A stretch of DNA of 57,372 bases from Ignavibacteriota bacterium (GTDB lineage Bacteria; Bacteroidota; Ignavibacteria; UBA10030). The DNA lies in assembly GCA_003142475.1 (NCBI GenBank), contig PLMK01000072.1, positions 1-57,372 on the forward strand, in the 5' to 3' direction. Below, piece after piece: positions 1 through 10,116 of this stretch. Below the pieces are notes generated by a model. That model did not search any database, had not been told where the DNA came from, and saw only the letters and a program-made list of their open reading frames with translations. The translations under genes were made by a program, and so were the position numbers. Position 1 is the first letter of the stretch. Each line of letters opens with the position of its first letter.

Positions 1-855
1 CGCCTCGAAAAAAATCTCTCCCAAAACACTTTAACATCTTATAAATTCGATTTTGCTAAATACCGCAGCTTTCTCATTTCTTCCGGAATTCGGACTGCAT
101 CCGCTGTATCGGAAGAGCTTATCAGTAAGTTTTTAGCTTTGCTCCATCGAGAAAATCTTTCTCCACGTAGTGTGGCGCGAACGCTCTCCACCATCCGTGG
201 ATTTCACCGATACCTTCTTGGCGAGGACGAAGTGAAGGACGATCCGACGCAAATTATAGATTCACCTAAACAGGAAAAAAATCTACCCGATGTGTTAAGC
301 ATTTTTGAAGTAGATGAGATTTTGAAACAGCCAGATACTTCCAGCCGGCTTGGTATCCGCGATCGCGCATTGCTTGAGACACTCTACGCCACTGGTATTC
401 GTGTTTCAGAATTAGTGAATTTGAAGCAGTCAAACCTTATGATTGAAGACGGATTGATTCTCGTCTATGGTAAAGGATCAAAAGAACGGTTAGTCCCAAT
501 TGGACGTTCAGCAAGGCAATGGATTGAGGAGTATCAGAAACAATCACGCATACATCTTGCTAAAACAAGCAAGTCGCAGGATGTTCTCTTTCTGAATGTC
601 CGCGGTATAAAATTAACACGTGATATGATTCGGAAATTAGTGGAAAAATATTCATCGGCAGCGGGAATCGGAAAGAAAGTACATCCGCATACATTCCGTC
701 ATTCGTTCGCAACACATTTATTAGAGGGGGGCGCCGATCTCCGCGCTGTACAGGAAATGCTCGGTCATGCCGACATCTCCACAACTCAAATCTATACACA
801 TATCGATCGCGAATATTTGAAGGAAGTTCACCGCACATTTCATCCACGCGGGTAA
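1..855 (+). CDS. xerD: Tyrosine site-specific recombinase, XerD/XerC type (5' end cut by window)
   Basis: The reading frame is open from the first base, so the gene starts outside the window. The first ~75 codons look like the SAM-like N-terminal core-binding domain. The catalytic domain follows with all conserved residues: Arg in ATGIRVSEL, Lys in GKGSKERLVP, HxxR in HTFRHSFATHLL, His in LGHADISTTQ and the Tyr nucleophile in IYTHID. The C-terminus (EYLKEVHRTFHPRG) is typical of chromosomal XerC/XerD proteins, which resolve chromosome dimers at dif with FtsK, rather than of phage or integron integrases. XerD is favoured over XerC on this tail, but the two cannot be separated firmly. An internal TTG at 139 could be mis-called as the start, but it would delete most of the N-terminal domain. 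Confidence 0.9.
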   Translation, partial: RLEKNLSQNTLTSYKFDFAKYRSFLISSGIRTASAVSEELISKFLALLHRENLSPRSVARTLSTIRGFHRYLLGEDEVKDDPTQIIDSPKQEKNLPDVLSIFEVDEILKQPDTSSRLGIRDRALLETLYATGIRVSELVNLKQSNLMIEDGLILVYGKGSKERLVPIGRSARQWIEEYQKQSRIHLAKTSKSQDVLFLNVRGIKLTRDMIRKLVEKYSSAAGIGKKVHPHTFRHSFATHLLEGGADLRAVQEMLGHADISTTQIYTHIDREYLKEVHRTFHPRG

Positions 856-879
856 GGAAACACTTACTTTTTAAAAACT

Positions 880-918
880 TGCGAAGGTCATCAAAGTTTG
901 CACTAAGTAACCTTCGCA
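880..918. terminator. Inverted repeat between convergent genes, likely bidirectional terminator
   Basis: Perfect 9-bp arms TGCGAAGGT (880-888) and ACCTTCGCA (910-918) flank a 21-nt loop. They lie between the convergent xerD-like gene (stop at 855) and the S46 peptidase gene (stop at 935). Read on the minus strand, the stem is followed by a T-rich run (AGTTTTTAAAA), as expected for termination of the peptidase transcript. The plus-strand tail is AT-rich but a weaker U-tract. Confidence 0.55.
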
Positions 919-934
919 TAAGTAAATAATTATT

Positions 935-3076
935 TTACTGCGCAATCTTCCCGGCGCGTAATTCCCTTACAATTCTCTCCGCTTTATAAATTTTCTCCAA
1001 CCCTTCGAGCAATCCCGAAGAATGGACCGCAACAGACCTGTTATTTATATCATCAAAGATAATATCCCCCGGCAGACTTTCTATGTTACCATCAAAAATC
1101 AATCCAACAACTTGCAAATTTTTATTAATCACAGGGCTTCCCGAGTTACCGCCAATAATGTCATTCGTTGAAACAAAGTTCATCGGCGTATTCATCTTAA
1201 ACGTCGCTGGCGGATTAACCCAACGTTCAGACAACTTCCATGGATCTTTCATACCAAACGAATAGTAACGATCATACAATCCATAGAACGTTGTAACAGG
1301 CGGAGCGATAGTGCCGTTGTATTCGTATCCTTTTACTATGCCATCAGCAATACGAAGCGTGAATGTAGCATCCGGTGGAATTTGTGTTCCATAGACCTCG
1401 TACATAGCATTGCCAAGCATTTGTTCACACGCTTGAAGTTTTTCATTGATGTCGTTATATCTTTTTTGAATTTCTTTTACACGCATTTGTTCGGCAATAA
1501 CAAATGCAATCAAAGGATCGTTTGACTTGATAATAGCTTCCGGTGTTCCGGCAAGCAACGCTTGTGTTTTCTCTTTCGATGCAATGATTGAATTTGCGCT
1601 CAAATCTTCTGCCGCATTCTCAGGTGTCCTTCCCGCCATCAGTTTGTTAAACGCCTCATCCTTTCCTTCCAGCGCACGCTCCATAATATTCAATCGGAAT
1701 GCAAGTAGCCGTTTCTCAACCTCCGGTGTTAAATTGGAAGGATATAATTTTGTTCTTATCGAATCCGCAATTGAATCTTTAGACTGATTTGCCGCATTTA
1801 CAAGATCGGCTGTCAATGACAAGTATTTAGGGAAGTTACGTCCACGAAACCTCAACGCATCGAATTTCGGATAGAGCGCTGTAAGCTCGGATTGGTACTG
1901 TGCAATATCGCTCCACGGATCACCATACTTCTCGTTCAATGCTGGTTTGTCAAGCATGGCCTTTTGAAACTTCTTTTCAAAATCTTTCTTCTTCGCCATC
2001 AGCACAGGATCTTGCAAACCGTTTAAATATCCTGTAATTGCTTTCCGCGAGTTTTCTAATCCGAAAATTGTGTTGAGAAATTTTAATTTTGCTTCAGGAT
2101 GCGCTGCAATATACGATGAATAGATTGTTCCAACTTTCTCATACGTCTCGATATTTGCTGGATACGTAACATCACGCAGATATTCCAACTGCGCCACCGT
2201 TTTTAAACGGTTTGTTCTGCCAGGATTTCCAATAACAAATACGGCATCTCCTTCTTGTGCACCATCTTGACTGAATCGGAAAAAGTTTGCAGTCTTCAAT
2301 GGTTTTCCGTTATCATAAACGCGGAAGAAAGCGCAATCAAAATCGTATCTGGGATATGTGAAATTATCCGGGTCACCGCCAAAGAACGCTATCATATCTT
2401 CCGGTGCGTAAACAAGGCGTACGTCTGTGTAACGCTTGTATCCATAAAGTGAATAGCGTCCGCCATTGTAAAACGAAACAACACTAAACACCATTGAGTC
2501 TTGTGGCGTACTCGTTTTATATTTCGCTGAATAGCGTGCCTGAATTTCTTGCATCTTCACCATGCGATTTGCAACCTTGGCATTGTCTGTCGTACCCCTG
2601 TCAAATGCTTGCTGTACTTCCTTCGTAACATCATCCATCACAAGCAATTGATCGATAAAGATGTTGGATGCTTTCCGTTCGTCATTCAATGTAGCTGCAT
2701 AGAACCCATCTTCTGCTAACCGTTCGCCTTCTCTATTTACACTATCCAAGGCTGAGCGGGCGCAATGGTGATTGGTCATTACTAAACCATCTTCCGAAAC
2801 GAATGATGCAGTGCAATTTGGCAAACGAAGTGCGGATAAGCGCGCCTTATCAAACCACTCTTTTGAAGGTGCAAAGTTATACGTCTTGGCGAAATAATCC
2901 ATAGGCGGAAAATCGAATGTCCACATTTTGCCAGTATCAAACTGTCCGGCTTGAAATTTTTCAAGATTGATATGACGCGGTATATCGCTCTTGGTTGATT
3001 GCTGATTCGAACAACCCATTAAAAGCACTATTACAATAAAAGACATGAAACTATACTTCAAAAGAAAATGTTTCAT
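935..3076 (-). CDS. S46 family dipeptidyl-peptidase (DPP7/DPP11-like), lipoprotein
   Basis: 713 residues, the usual length of family S46 serine dipeptidyl-peptidases, which release N-terminal dipeptides from oligopeptides in the periplasm. The N-terminus is a lipoprotein signal with lipobox LLMGC (Cys22). The trypsin-like active site is visible: His in MTNHHC (around residues 103-104), Asp in the YPRYDFDCAFFRVY block, and the Ser nucleophile in GGNSGSP near the C-terminus. The substrate-selecting residue downstream of the Ser falls in the segment FDGNIESLPGDI, but I cannot assign DPP7 or DPP11 specificity from it. The family supports peptide use as a carbon source in many FCB bacteria. It is transcribed alone; the S9 peptidase nearby suggests a shared proteolytic lifestyle. 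Confidence 0.92.
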   Translation of the reverse strand: MKHFLLKYSFMSFIVIVLLMGCSNQQSTKSDIPRHINLEKFQAGQFDTGKMWTFDFPPMDYFAKTYNFAPSKEWFDKARLSALRLPNCTASFVSEDGLVMTNHHCARSALDSVNREGERLAEDGFYAATLNDERKASNIFIDQLLVMDDVTKEVQQAFDRGTTDNAKVANRMVKMQEIQARYSAKYKTSTPQDSMVFSVVSFYNGGRYSLYGYKRYTDVRLVYAPEDMIAFFGGDPDNFTYPRYDFDCAFFRVYDNGKPLKTANFFRFSQDGAQEGDAVFVIGNPGRTNRLKTVAQLEYLRDVTYPANIETYEKVGTIYSSYIAAHPEAKLKFLNTIFGLENSRKAITGYLNGLQDPVLMAKKKDFEKKFQKAMLDKPALNEKYGDPWSDIAQYQSELTALYPKFDALRFRGRNFPKYLSLTADLVNAANQSKDSIADSIRTKLYPSNLTPEVEKRLLAFRLNIMERALEGKDEAFNKLMAGRTPENAAEDLSANSIIASKEKTQALLAGTPEAIIKSNDPLIAFVIAEQMRVKEIQKRYNDINEKLQACEQMLGNAMYEVYGTQIPPDATFTLRIADGIVKGYEYNGTIAPPVTTFYGLYDRYYSFGMKDPWKLSERWVNPPATFKMNTPMNFVSTNDIIGGNSGSPVINKNLQVVGLIFDGNIESLPGDIIFDDINNRSVAVHSSGLLEGLEKIYKAERIVRELRAGKIAQ

Positions 3077-3207
3077 AGAAACCTCATTTAGTTGGCTTAT
3101 TTTTCATAATTAAAATGTATGAAGAACAATCTGTCGATGCAATAAATTCATTTGAAAAACTGAAACACACTTTTTTCAACTAGAAATATTCCATAACTTC
3201 ATCAACG

Positions 3208-3771
3208 ATGTTAACACAACGAACAATATGGTGTGGTTCCATTCTTTTCATAGGAATGATGTTTCTTGTAAGTTGGCAGAAGGCAGTCGCACAAGAACAC
3301 GAGCAGAGAAGCGGGATTTCTAATTCATGGCTGATTATGCAAGTTGTACCCAGCGTTTCCTGGACATGTTTTCCGGCGCAGACTCGCTTTTCTTTTGAAT
3401 GGGAAGCTACACCCATATTGTATTCATGGGGAATGACAAAGCTTGACCCACCGTTACATTTCTTCTTTGTCACGCAACCAGAACGCTTTGCAGGTTCGGT
3501 CGAGTTCAACATCTCCATGCAGCTTTACACGAGCCAAGTCAGGGCAAGCCATTGGGGATTTTCCGGACAATTGCTGGCGCATCTGCCGCTTGTGGAACAT
3601 GGCGAATATGTCGGACTTAATCTTGGTGTTGCACGTTACAACATTGCTGGTGTATCTTCAAATTATGTTGTTGGAGGATTCTCGACACTCTTTGGTTTTC
3701 TTCATTATAACATTAAGTACAGTCCTGGTAATGAAATTTGGATGCACTCAATTGAATTCCGTTTTTTCTAA
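3208..3771 (+). CDS. Hypothetical secreted, outer-membrane-like protein
   Basis: 187 residues with a hydrophobic N-terminal segment and an AQ-type signal peptidase site near residue 28 (KAVAQEHE). The rest alternates polar and aromatic/hydrophobic residues in short strands and ends in a terminal Phe (SIEFRFF). This is the pattern of small outer-membrane beta-barrel proteins recognised by the BAM machinery. I recognise no specific family. It lies 9 bp upstream of the metallo-hydrolase lipoprotein on the same strand and may be co-transcribed with it. A shadow frame at 3443-3784 overlaps it, but it lacks a signal peptide and looks like noise. Confidence 0.6.
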   Translation: MLTQRTIWCGSILFIGMMFLVSWQKAVAQEHEQRSGISNSWLIMQVVPSVSWTCFPAQTRFSFEWEATPILYSWGMTKLDPPLHFFFVTQPERFAGSVEFNISMQLYTSQVRASHWGFSGQLLAHLPLVEHGEYVGLNLGVARYNIAGVSSNYVVGGFSTLFGFLHYNIKYSPGNEIWMHSIEFRFF

Positions 3772-3780
3772 TTTTCCATT

Positions 3781-4737
3781 ATGAACAATAAACGCCTTTT
3801 ACTACATTTTATTTTATTTTCACTCATCGCTCTGCACTGCTCGTTGATTATTACTGGTTGTAGTTCTTTCTTTATCCGCTTCATAACAAAATCTTTTGAG
3901 AACCTTCCGAATTCGCCCGATACTGTTGCTGCAAAAATCGCACATCCAATTTTTCAGAACGTCGGATTGTCGGTTTTGTGGGTTGGTCATGCAACATGTC
4001 TCATTCAAATCGATGATAAAATATTTCTTACCGATCCAATATTTTCAGAGACGGCTGGAATGATATCTAAACGCAGAATCGAGCCGGGAATTCTACCATC
4101 ATCCATTGATAAGCTGGATTATATTCTCATCTCTCATATTCATTTCGATCATTTGAATTATGGAAGTTTATCAATACTGCCCAAATCTGCAGCGGTACTT
4201 ATGCCGACTGGCAGCGCGGAGTATGTCCCGGAGTTTGGTTTTTCAGATTATCATGAGATGAATCCGTGGACAACATTTGAAGCAGATGGTGTGCGCATTA
4301 CTGCCGTGCCTGTCAAACATTTTAGCGGAAGATACGGATTCGATGGCGCCTGGTTAAACCATAACACGTACACCGGTTATGTGGTTGAGTATAAAGGCAA
4401 AACAGTTTTCTTTGCAGGCGACACGGGATATGATCCAGAAAAGTTCAAAACAATTGGAGAAAAATTTAGAATTAATGTAGCATTGATTCCTATTGCACCG
4501 ATTGAACCTCACGAGTTCATGAAGCACGTACACGCCGATCCGGAAGAAGCCCTGCATATTTTTGATGATGTGCATGCGAAGATAATGATTCCGATTCATC
4601 ACCGTACATTTGTACAGGGACTAGATTCGACGTTAACCTTTGCGGAAAATCAATTAAGATTGTTAGCATCGGAAAGAAAATTAGGAGATCGCATGCTAAT
4701 TCTCAAAGTCGGCGAGCAACGAATAATTATACCATGA
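3781..4737 (+). CDS. Metallo-beta-lactamase-fold hydrolase, NAPE-PLD/UlaG-like lipoprotein
   Basis: 318 residues. A lipoprotein signal with lipobox IITGC (Cys27) places it at the periplasmic face of a membrane. The zinc-binding motif is ISHIHFDH (His119, His121, Asp123, His124), followed by a His ligand in VPVKHFSGR, the Asp in FFAGDTGYD and a late His pair in IPIHHRTF. The core LWVGHATCLIQIDDKIFLTDP is characteristic of the NAPE-PLD/UPF0173/UlaG branch, which includes phosphodiesterases and lactonases. The true substrate cannot be read; the NAPE-PLD resemblance suggests a phospholipid-like phosphodiester. It runs convergent with the S9 peptidase. Confidence 0.85.
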   Translation: MNNKRLLLHFILFSLIALHCSLIITGCSSFFIRFITKSFENLPNSPDTVAAKIAHPIFQNVGLSVLWVGHATCLIQIDDKIFLTDPIFSETAGMISKRRIEPGILPSSIDKLDYILISHIHFDHLNYGSLSILPKSAAVLMPTGSAEYVPEFGFSDYHEMNPWTTFEADGVRITAVPVKHFSGRYGFDGAWLNHNTYTGYVVEYKGKTVFFAGDTGYDPEKFKTIGEKFRINVALIPIAPIEPHEFMKHVHADPEEALHIFDDVHAKIMIPIHHRTFVQGLDSTLTFAENQLRLLASERKLGDRMLILKVGEQRIIIP

Positions 4738-4853
4738 AATTAAAATAAAACCACAAAGTTTTCCAAGGTGCACTAAAAATAATATTATGGAATAACTCCA
4801 TAACGATTCTTTGCGTTCTAGCAGTTATCTTCTAATTTTCACAAATAAATACA

Positions 4854-4885
4854 AAGCCCGATCCTGCAACTGTAGAACCGGGCTT
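4854..4885. terminator. Bidirectional hairpin terminator
   Basis: Outer arms AAGCCCG (4854-4860) and CGGGCTT (4879-4885) enclose a 3+3-nt internal loop and an inner stem CTGC/GTAG with a 4-nt loop. It lies between the convergent metallo-hydrolase gene (stop 4737) and S9 peptidase gene (stop 4937). The minus-strand exit reads TTTGTATTTATTTG, a good U-rich tail for the peptidase transcript. The plus-strand exit is ATAAATTTA. Confidence 0.7.
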
Positions 4886-4936
4886 ATAAATTTATGCCTC
4901 TTAATCCTGTCCGAAGACAGTACTCTGCTCAACGAT

Positions 4937-7624
4937 TTATTTTACCAACTCCATCGTAGCTATTCCACTGCCAGCTTGAGGTGGCAGTTTGGATTCGGAT
5001 TTAATAATTCTCCGAGTATCTTTTGCAATCCACAATTTTGTTCCGCCGGATTCTCCTTCTTCCTTTGGGGTAAGTTCTACTTTCCAGACATCGAAGTCCT
5101 TAGCCGCTACAGTTATTTTTTCAGATCCTGCAACTGTAAGTCCCATCGCTTTTTGTTTCTGTGCCATCGCTTCAAATTGATAGAGCGTCGCTTTGTAACC
5201 ATCTATAAACGGAAGTGTGCTGAGCGGCAGTTCAATTCCAGCGCCATCAGACAGTACAATATTTGCTGTCTGTACTTTGATCGGCATTTCCTGCGGACCC
5301 ATAATCAGCTTTCCATCGACTGCATTGCCTGAATAAGTGAAAACCATCTTTCCGAGTCCTTGAGTTGCAAATCTGCGAATCGGTAACAAGGTTACAGCAT
5401 CCATATCGAGTGTGTCAACTCCTGAACCCATTGCTCCAGAAGTTTCTTCTATAACGCGCCATACATCTTTACCCGCATAGGTTGTTTTCACAATTGTCCG
5501 CGTTACATTCACTGTAAGCTGCTGACCGCGAATTTCCATCTTTACAGTGTAGAGGAGTGTGTCCGGTCTCAGAAGCGCGCCATTGAATGCAGGCATTATT
5601 TCTTTTGTAACATCTGTTACTGGTTTCGGCATGGTTACAGTTTTTACATCAACTGTAATTGATTCCAGTTTTTTCTGGATCACATCGCGCACATCTTTTT
5701 GCACTCTTCCATCCAAATGTTTGGCGAAAAATTGTTCCATCGCAGTGTACATTGCAATGCGGTTTTCTTTTCCAGCAAATCCATGTCCTTCATCCGGTGC
5801 AACGATGTACTCGACCTGCCTGCCAAGGTCGCGCAGCGCGACAACGATCTGATCTGCTTCAGCTTTCTTCACGCGCGGATCGTTTGCTCCTTGCACAACA
5901 AACAACGGCGCTTTGATATTCTTTGCCGAATTAAAAGGCGACTGCTTTTCCAGCATCTCTTTATCTTTCGGGTCGTCTTTATCGCCGACTCGGATCGCAA
6001 ACGTCTTTTTCATCGGCGCCCAATACGGGGGAATGGAATTCAATAGTGTTATGATATTTGAAGGCCCCACAATATCGAATCCGGCAGCGTATAAATCAGG
6101 CGTAAAGGTCAATCCAGCCAATGTTGCATAACCGCCGTATGATCCGCCGGTAATACCAACACGCTTCGAATCTGCAATTCCTTTCTTAATCAAATATTGT
6201 ACGGCATCTGTAATATCGTGCTGCATTGATCCGGTGCCCCATTGTTTATTGCCGGAGTTTAGGAATTTTTTCCCGTATCCGGTTGAACCACGGAAGTTTG
6301 GCAAAAGCACTGCATAACCACGATTGGCAAGAAACTGTGCAACGCTGTTATATCCCCAGAAATCGCGTGCCCATGGACCGCCATGTGGATAAATAATCGT
6401 TGGCAAATTCTTGGATGGAACTCCTTTTGGAAGAACAAGATATGCGGGAATTTCCATACCATCGCGCGCTGCATAACGTAACGGTTTCATCTGTGCCAAA
6501 TTTTTAGATGGCAAATTCGGTCGGGATCTGTAAAGCAATTCCGTTTTTCCAGTTTTCCGGTCAAACAGATAAGTCGAACCCGGATCAACATCGCTACTGA
6601 CACTGACCAGCCATAGACTTTCATCTTTTGTTGTACTTCCTAAACTAATATTGCCGCTTGGAAATTGTTTTTTCAATTGTTCGTAACTCTTCGCAAATTT
6701 TTTCTCTTTGGGATAAACACGAATAATATCTCCTCGATATACAGTGGCAAGCAATTCATTTGTCTCATCGGAAAAAATTGCATTGCCAAAATCAACTTCA
6801 TTCTTTGGATCTTTCTCTACCAGCTTCGTTGCGCCAGTCTTGAGATCAAATATTTCACACTGTGTTTTATCGAGCTGATCGCCCTTGTTCGTTTCTAAAT
6901 AGAAACTGTTACCATCCGGTGTGAAGCGAATCGGGTCAACCGACTCATCTGCTGTAACCGAATAGATGGATGTAAATGATGTATCGTGCAGTTTTAGAAT
7001 TTCCATGCCGCCATCACTCGTTTGCCGAACGCCAAGTCGGAGATCGCCATTGATATCCGTCATCCAGCCGGCAATGTTGTCCTCATTCTTGCGAATGAGA
7101 GTTCGTTCACCTGTAGTAAGATTAATTCTATAGACATCGTGAAGCGATGGATCGCGGTCGTTCAATCCCACAATAATTTCATTGGGTTTGATTCGCGGAA
7201 CATCAATAATCATTGCACGGATTTTTTCCTGCGGTGTTAAATTGCGTGCTGGGGGAACTGGATCACCTGCAATTGTTGGATCGATCGCATACACACGATA
7301 GTTTTCATCTCCGCCTTTATCCTGAACATATAAAACATACTTTGAATCCTGCGACCAGAAGTATCCGGGTATCGGACGCGCTGTGTCGGCAGTTAAAGGA
7401 CGGGCTTTTTCAAACGCTTCCTTTTGTTCCTTTATCCAAATATTACGGACATTCTTAAAAGGTTTAATGAATGTAATATACTTGCCGTCTGGTGAAAGCT
7501 GAGCTCCGGATATCTCTGGGTCACCAAAAAATATCTCTCTATCAATAAGCGGCGGTAATTGCGCAAACAACGAACTTGACGAGATAATTAACAGAATAGA
7601 CCAACAAACAATAGAACGAATCAT
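4937..7624 (-). CDS. S9 family prolyl oligopeptidase with extra C-terminal DUF3108-like domain
   Basis: 895 residues. A Sec signal peptide (about residues 1-21) makes it exported. Residues ~30-370 form a beta-propeller of WD40-like PD repeats. The alpha/beta hydrolase domain carries Ser495 in GGSYGGY, Asp582 in GANDPRV and His614 in DEGHGF, an intact triad of the acylaminoacyl/dipeptidyl S9 group. Usual members end near residue 650. Here about 230 further residues follow, rich in beta strands and with a TKLWIAKDTRRIIKSES motif that resembles the DUF3108/lipoprotein-carrier-like fold. The start is supported by AAAGGGG upstream of the ATG. It probably cleaves proline-containing or short peptides in the periplasm. 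The function of the tail is unknown. Confidence 0.88.
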   Translation of the reverse strand: MIRSIVCWSILLIISSSSLFAQLPPLIDREIFFGDPEISGAQLSPDGKYITFIKPFKNVRNIWIKEQKEAFEKARPLTADTARPIPGYFWSQDSKYVLYVQDKGGDENYRVYAIDPTIAGDPVPPARNLTPQEKIRAMIIDVPRIKPNEIIVGLNDRDPSLHDVYRINLTTGERTLIRKNEDNIAGWMTDINGDLRLGVRQTSDGGMEILKLHDTSFTSIYSVTADESVDPIRFTPDGNSFYLETNKGDQLDKTQCEIFDLKTGATKLVEKDPKNEVDFGNAIFSDETNELLATVYRGDIIRVYPKEKKFAKSYEQLKKQFPSGNISLGSTTKDESLWLVSVSSDVDPGSTYLFDRKTGKTELLYRSRPNLPSKNLAQMKPLRYAARDGMEIPAYLVLPKGVPSKNLPTIIYPHGGPWARDFWGYNSVAQFLANRGYAVLLPNFRGSTGYGKKFLNSGNKQWGTGSMQHDITDAVQYLIKKGIADSKRVGITGGSYGGYATLAGLTFTPDLYAAGFDIVGPSNIITLLNSIPPYWAPMKKTFAIRVGDKDDPKDKEMLEKQSPFNSAKNIKAPLFVVQGANDPRVKKAEADQIVVALRDLGRQVEYIVAPDEGHGFAGKENRIAMYTAMEQFFAKHLDGRVQKDVRDVIQKKLESITVDVKTVTMPKPVTDVTKEIMPAFNGALLRPDTLLYTVKMEIRGQQLTVNVTRTIVKTTYAGKDVWRVIEETSGAMGSGVDTLDMDAVTLLPIRRFATQGLGKMVFTYSGNAVDGKLIMGPQEMPIKVQTANIVLSDGAGIELPLSTLPFIDGYKATLYQFEAMAQKQKAMGLTVAGSEKITVAAKDFDVWKVELTPKEEGESGGTKLWIAKDTRRIIKSESKLPPQAGSGIATMELVK

Positions 7625-7864
7625 AGTATGACCCCTTTCGTTGGTGGATAATGATTGGTTTGATTAAAACAAAGTGTTATAATTTTCAGAAAAGATTCGA
7701 GGCCGCTGTTTCTAATGCAACCATGGGTGTTAATGTATTAGAGAAATGTCAGAGTGTCAACTATTCAATTTTATATTGAAAAAACACACGCTTTACGTTG
7801 ATTCTCCTTCAACTTCTCATTACATTTCGATGTCATCGTGAGGTATTTTTTTAGCAATAGTGGA

Positions 7865-8479
7865 ATGAATATCGCGATTTTCGCCTCAGGGCGCGGTTCA
7901 AATTTTCAAGCAATTCTTAATGCAATTGACTCTGGACTTCTTCCGGCGCAAATCGCTGTACTCATCAGCAATAAATCTGATGCAGGCGCGATGGAGATTG
8001 CGCGCGCACATAATATTCCGACACAACATCTTTCGCGAAAAATGTTTTCGTCGGAAGAGGCACTAGCGGATGCGATGCTGGAAGTGTTAGAGAAAAATCA
8101 CGGAGAATTTATTGCGCTGTCCGGATATATGAAAAAAATTCCTGCGCAAGTAATTCACCAATATCGAGACCGAATCGTAAATATTCATCCGGCGCTGCTG
8201 CCATCGTTTGGCGGCGAAGGAATGTACGGTTACCGCGTACATGAAGCAGTAATTGCAAGTGGTGAAAAAGTCTCTGGCGCAACGGTTCATTTGGTGGACG
8301 AAGAGTATGATCGTGGCCCAATAGTTTTGCAAAAGACTATCGCCATTGCTCAAAATGAAACACCGGATTCACTTGCAGAAAAAGTATTGAAAATTGAACA
8401 TGAAATTTTCCCGCTCGCGCTGAAAGCATTCGCTGAAGGGCGGGTAAAAGTTGAAGGAAGAAAAGCTTGGATAACGTAA
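7865..8479 (+). CDS. purN: Phosphoribosylglycinamide formyltransferase (GART)
   Basis: This transfers a formyl group from 10-formyl-THF to GAR, the third step of purine synthesis, in the cytoplasm. The N-terminus [17 protein letters not shown] has the phosphate-binding glycines. The catalytic signature is [12 protein letters not shown] (Asn and His of the N-x-H pair) and the Asp is in [14 protein letters not shown]. The ATG at 7865 gives the standard family N-terminus; a GTG at 7838 would add nine unconserved residues. It overlaps purH by 13 bp, indicating co-transcription and likely translational coupling. Confidence 0.93.
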   Translation: MNIAIFASGRGSNFQAILNAIDSGLLPAQIAVLISNKSDAGAMEIARAHNIPTQHLSRKMFSSEEALADAMLEVLEKNHGEFIALSGYMKKIPAQVIHQYRDRIVNIHPALLPSFGGEGMYGYRVHEAVIASGEKVSGATVHLVDEEYDRGPIVLQKTIAIAQNETPDSLAEKVLKIEHEIFPLALKAFAEGRVKVEGRKAWIT

Positions 8480-10068
8480 TAGTTTTAGATCCATTCTCAA
8501 AATCAACTTCATCGGATAACGACATACCACCGCTCACAATTAAGCGTGCGTTAATTAGTGTGTCAGATAAAAAAGGAATTATCGAATTTGCAAAGGCACT
8601 GCGAGAATTCGGCATAGAGATTATTTCCACCGGCGGAACATTTACCACGTTGAAAAACGCTGGCATCGAAGTGAAATCAGTCTCGGATGTTACCGGCTTT
8701 CCCGAAATTCTTGATGGCCGCGTCAAAACTTTGCATCCAGCTATTCACGCTGGCATCCTTGCTGTGATGGATAATCCCGCGCATCTCGAGCAATTAGAGA
8801 AGCACAAAATAGAACCAATCGATCTTGTCGTCGTCAATCTCTATCCTTTTGAACAGACTATAGCGGTTGAAAATGTGAAGTTAAATGAAGCCATCGAGCA
8901 AATCGATATTGGCGGACCGGCAATGGTACGGTCATCATCAAAGAATTTCAGACATACGGCCGTTGTTGTCAATCCAGATCTCTACGGCATCGTATTAGAA
9001 GAAATGCGCGAACACAACGGCGCACTCACATTGCAAACAAGATTCAATCTTGCATGCCGAGCATTTCAACACACTGCACATTATGATTCAGTTATAGCAT
9101 CATATCTTACCGGACTCACACCGCAAAAAACTCTTCCGGATTCCATCACCATTTCACTGAAGAAAGAACAACCGATGCGCTATGGTGAAAATCCTCACCA
9201 AGCGGCGGCACTGTATGGATCATTCAGCAGCCATTTTCAGAAACTACACGGCAAGGAACTTTCTTATAATAATATTCTCGATATTAATGCAGCGGCGTTA
9301 CTTTGCACTGAGTTTGACGAGCCAACTGTCGTTATCGTCAAACACAACAATCCTTGTGGCGTCGCTACTGACACATCTCTTATTGAAGCATACCGAAAAG
9401 CGTTTGCAACGGATACAAAATCCGCGTATGGCGGTATCGTTTGTGTGAATCGCCCGCTTGATAGAACGACAGCAGAAGCCATCAACGAAATTTTCACCGA
9501 AGTGATTATTGCACCAGAATATGAAAAAGGCGTGCTGGAATTTCTAACAAAGAAACGAGATCGTCGTTTGATGAAACAAATATCCAACCTGCGAAAATTT
9601 TGGGAGTTAGATGTACGAAAAGTTGTTGGTGGCATTTTAGTGCAGGAACCGGATCAACACAGAATTCATCAAAGTGACTTACGGGTTGTCACAAAACGTC
9701 AACCGACCGACGAAGAGATGCAGGCTCTGTTATTTGCATGGCGTATTGCAAAGCACGTGAAATCGAATGCAATTGTGTACACACTGGGTGACCGGACACT
9801 TGGTATCGGCGCCGGGCAAATGTCACGCGTTGATTCATCCAAAATTGCAGCAATGAAAGCAACGGAAGCCGGATTTGATTTACATGGTTGTGCAGTTTCT
9901 TCTGATGCATTCTTCCCATTTGCAGATGGCTTATTAGAAGCAGTCAAAGTAGGTGCAACGGCAGTCATTCAACCCGGCGGTTCCGTGCGAGACGAAGAAG
10001 TTATTAAAGCGGCAGATGAACACAATGTTGCAATGGTGTTCACTGGTATTAGACATTTTAGGCATTAA
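8467..10068 (+). CDS. purH: Bifunctional AICAR formyltransferase / IMP cyclohydrolase
   Basis: 533 residues, full length. It performs the last two steps of IMP synthesis. The N-terminal MGS-like IMP cyclohydrolase domain has [15 protein letters not shown] and [10 protein letters not shown]. The C-terminal AICAR transformylase domain has RYGENPHQ, the catalytic [18 protein letters not shown] and the closing SDAFFPF...[13 protein letters not shown] block. The start codon is TTG at 8467, supported by a strong ribosome-binding site (GAAGGAAG) about 7 nt upstream and by the absence of any ATG before the conserved core. It overlaps the end of purN. Confidence 0.95.
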   Translation: MDNVIVLDPFSKSTSSDNDIPPLTIKRALISVSDKKGIIEFAKALREFGIEIISTGGTFTTLKNAGIEVKSVSDVTGFPEILDGRVKTLHPAIHAGILAVMDNPAHLEQLEKHKIEPIDLVVVNLYPFEQTIAVENVKLNEAIEQIDIGGPAMVRSSSKNFRHTAVVVNPDLYGIVLEEMREHNGALTLQTRFNLACRAFQHTAHYDSVIASYLTGLTPQKTLPDSITISLKKEQPMRYGENPHQAAALYGSFSSHFQKLHGKELSYNNILDINAAALLCTEFDEPTVVIVKHNNPCGVATDTSLIEAYRKAFATDTKSAYGGIVCVNRPLDRTTAEAINEIFTEVIIAPEYEKGVLEFLTKKRDRRLMKQISNLRKFWELDVRKVVGGILVQEPDQHRIHQSDLRVVTKRQPTDEEMQALLFAWRIAKHVKSNAIVYTLGDRTLGIGAGQMSRVDSSKIAAMKATEAGFDLHGCAVSSDAFFPFADGLLEAVKVGATAVIQPGGSVRDEEVIKAADEHNVAMVFTGIRHFRH

Positions 10069-10116
10069 AATAATCCATTTTTATTTTTTCATTCATAATT
10101 TTGTAATTGGATTCTC

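Noticed and set aside
4811-5332. 173-codon plus-strand frame over the S9 peptidase 3' end
   Set aside because: It starts inside the terminator region and runs antisense to the peptidase tail; Cys/Phe/Arg-rich nonsense sequence.
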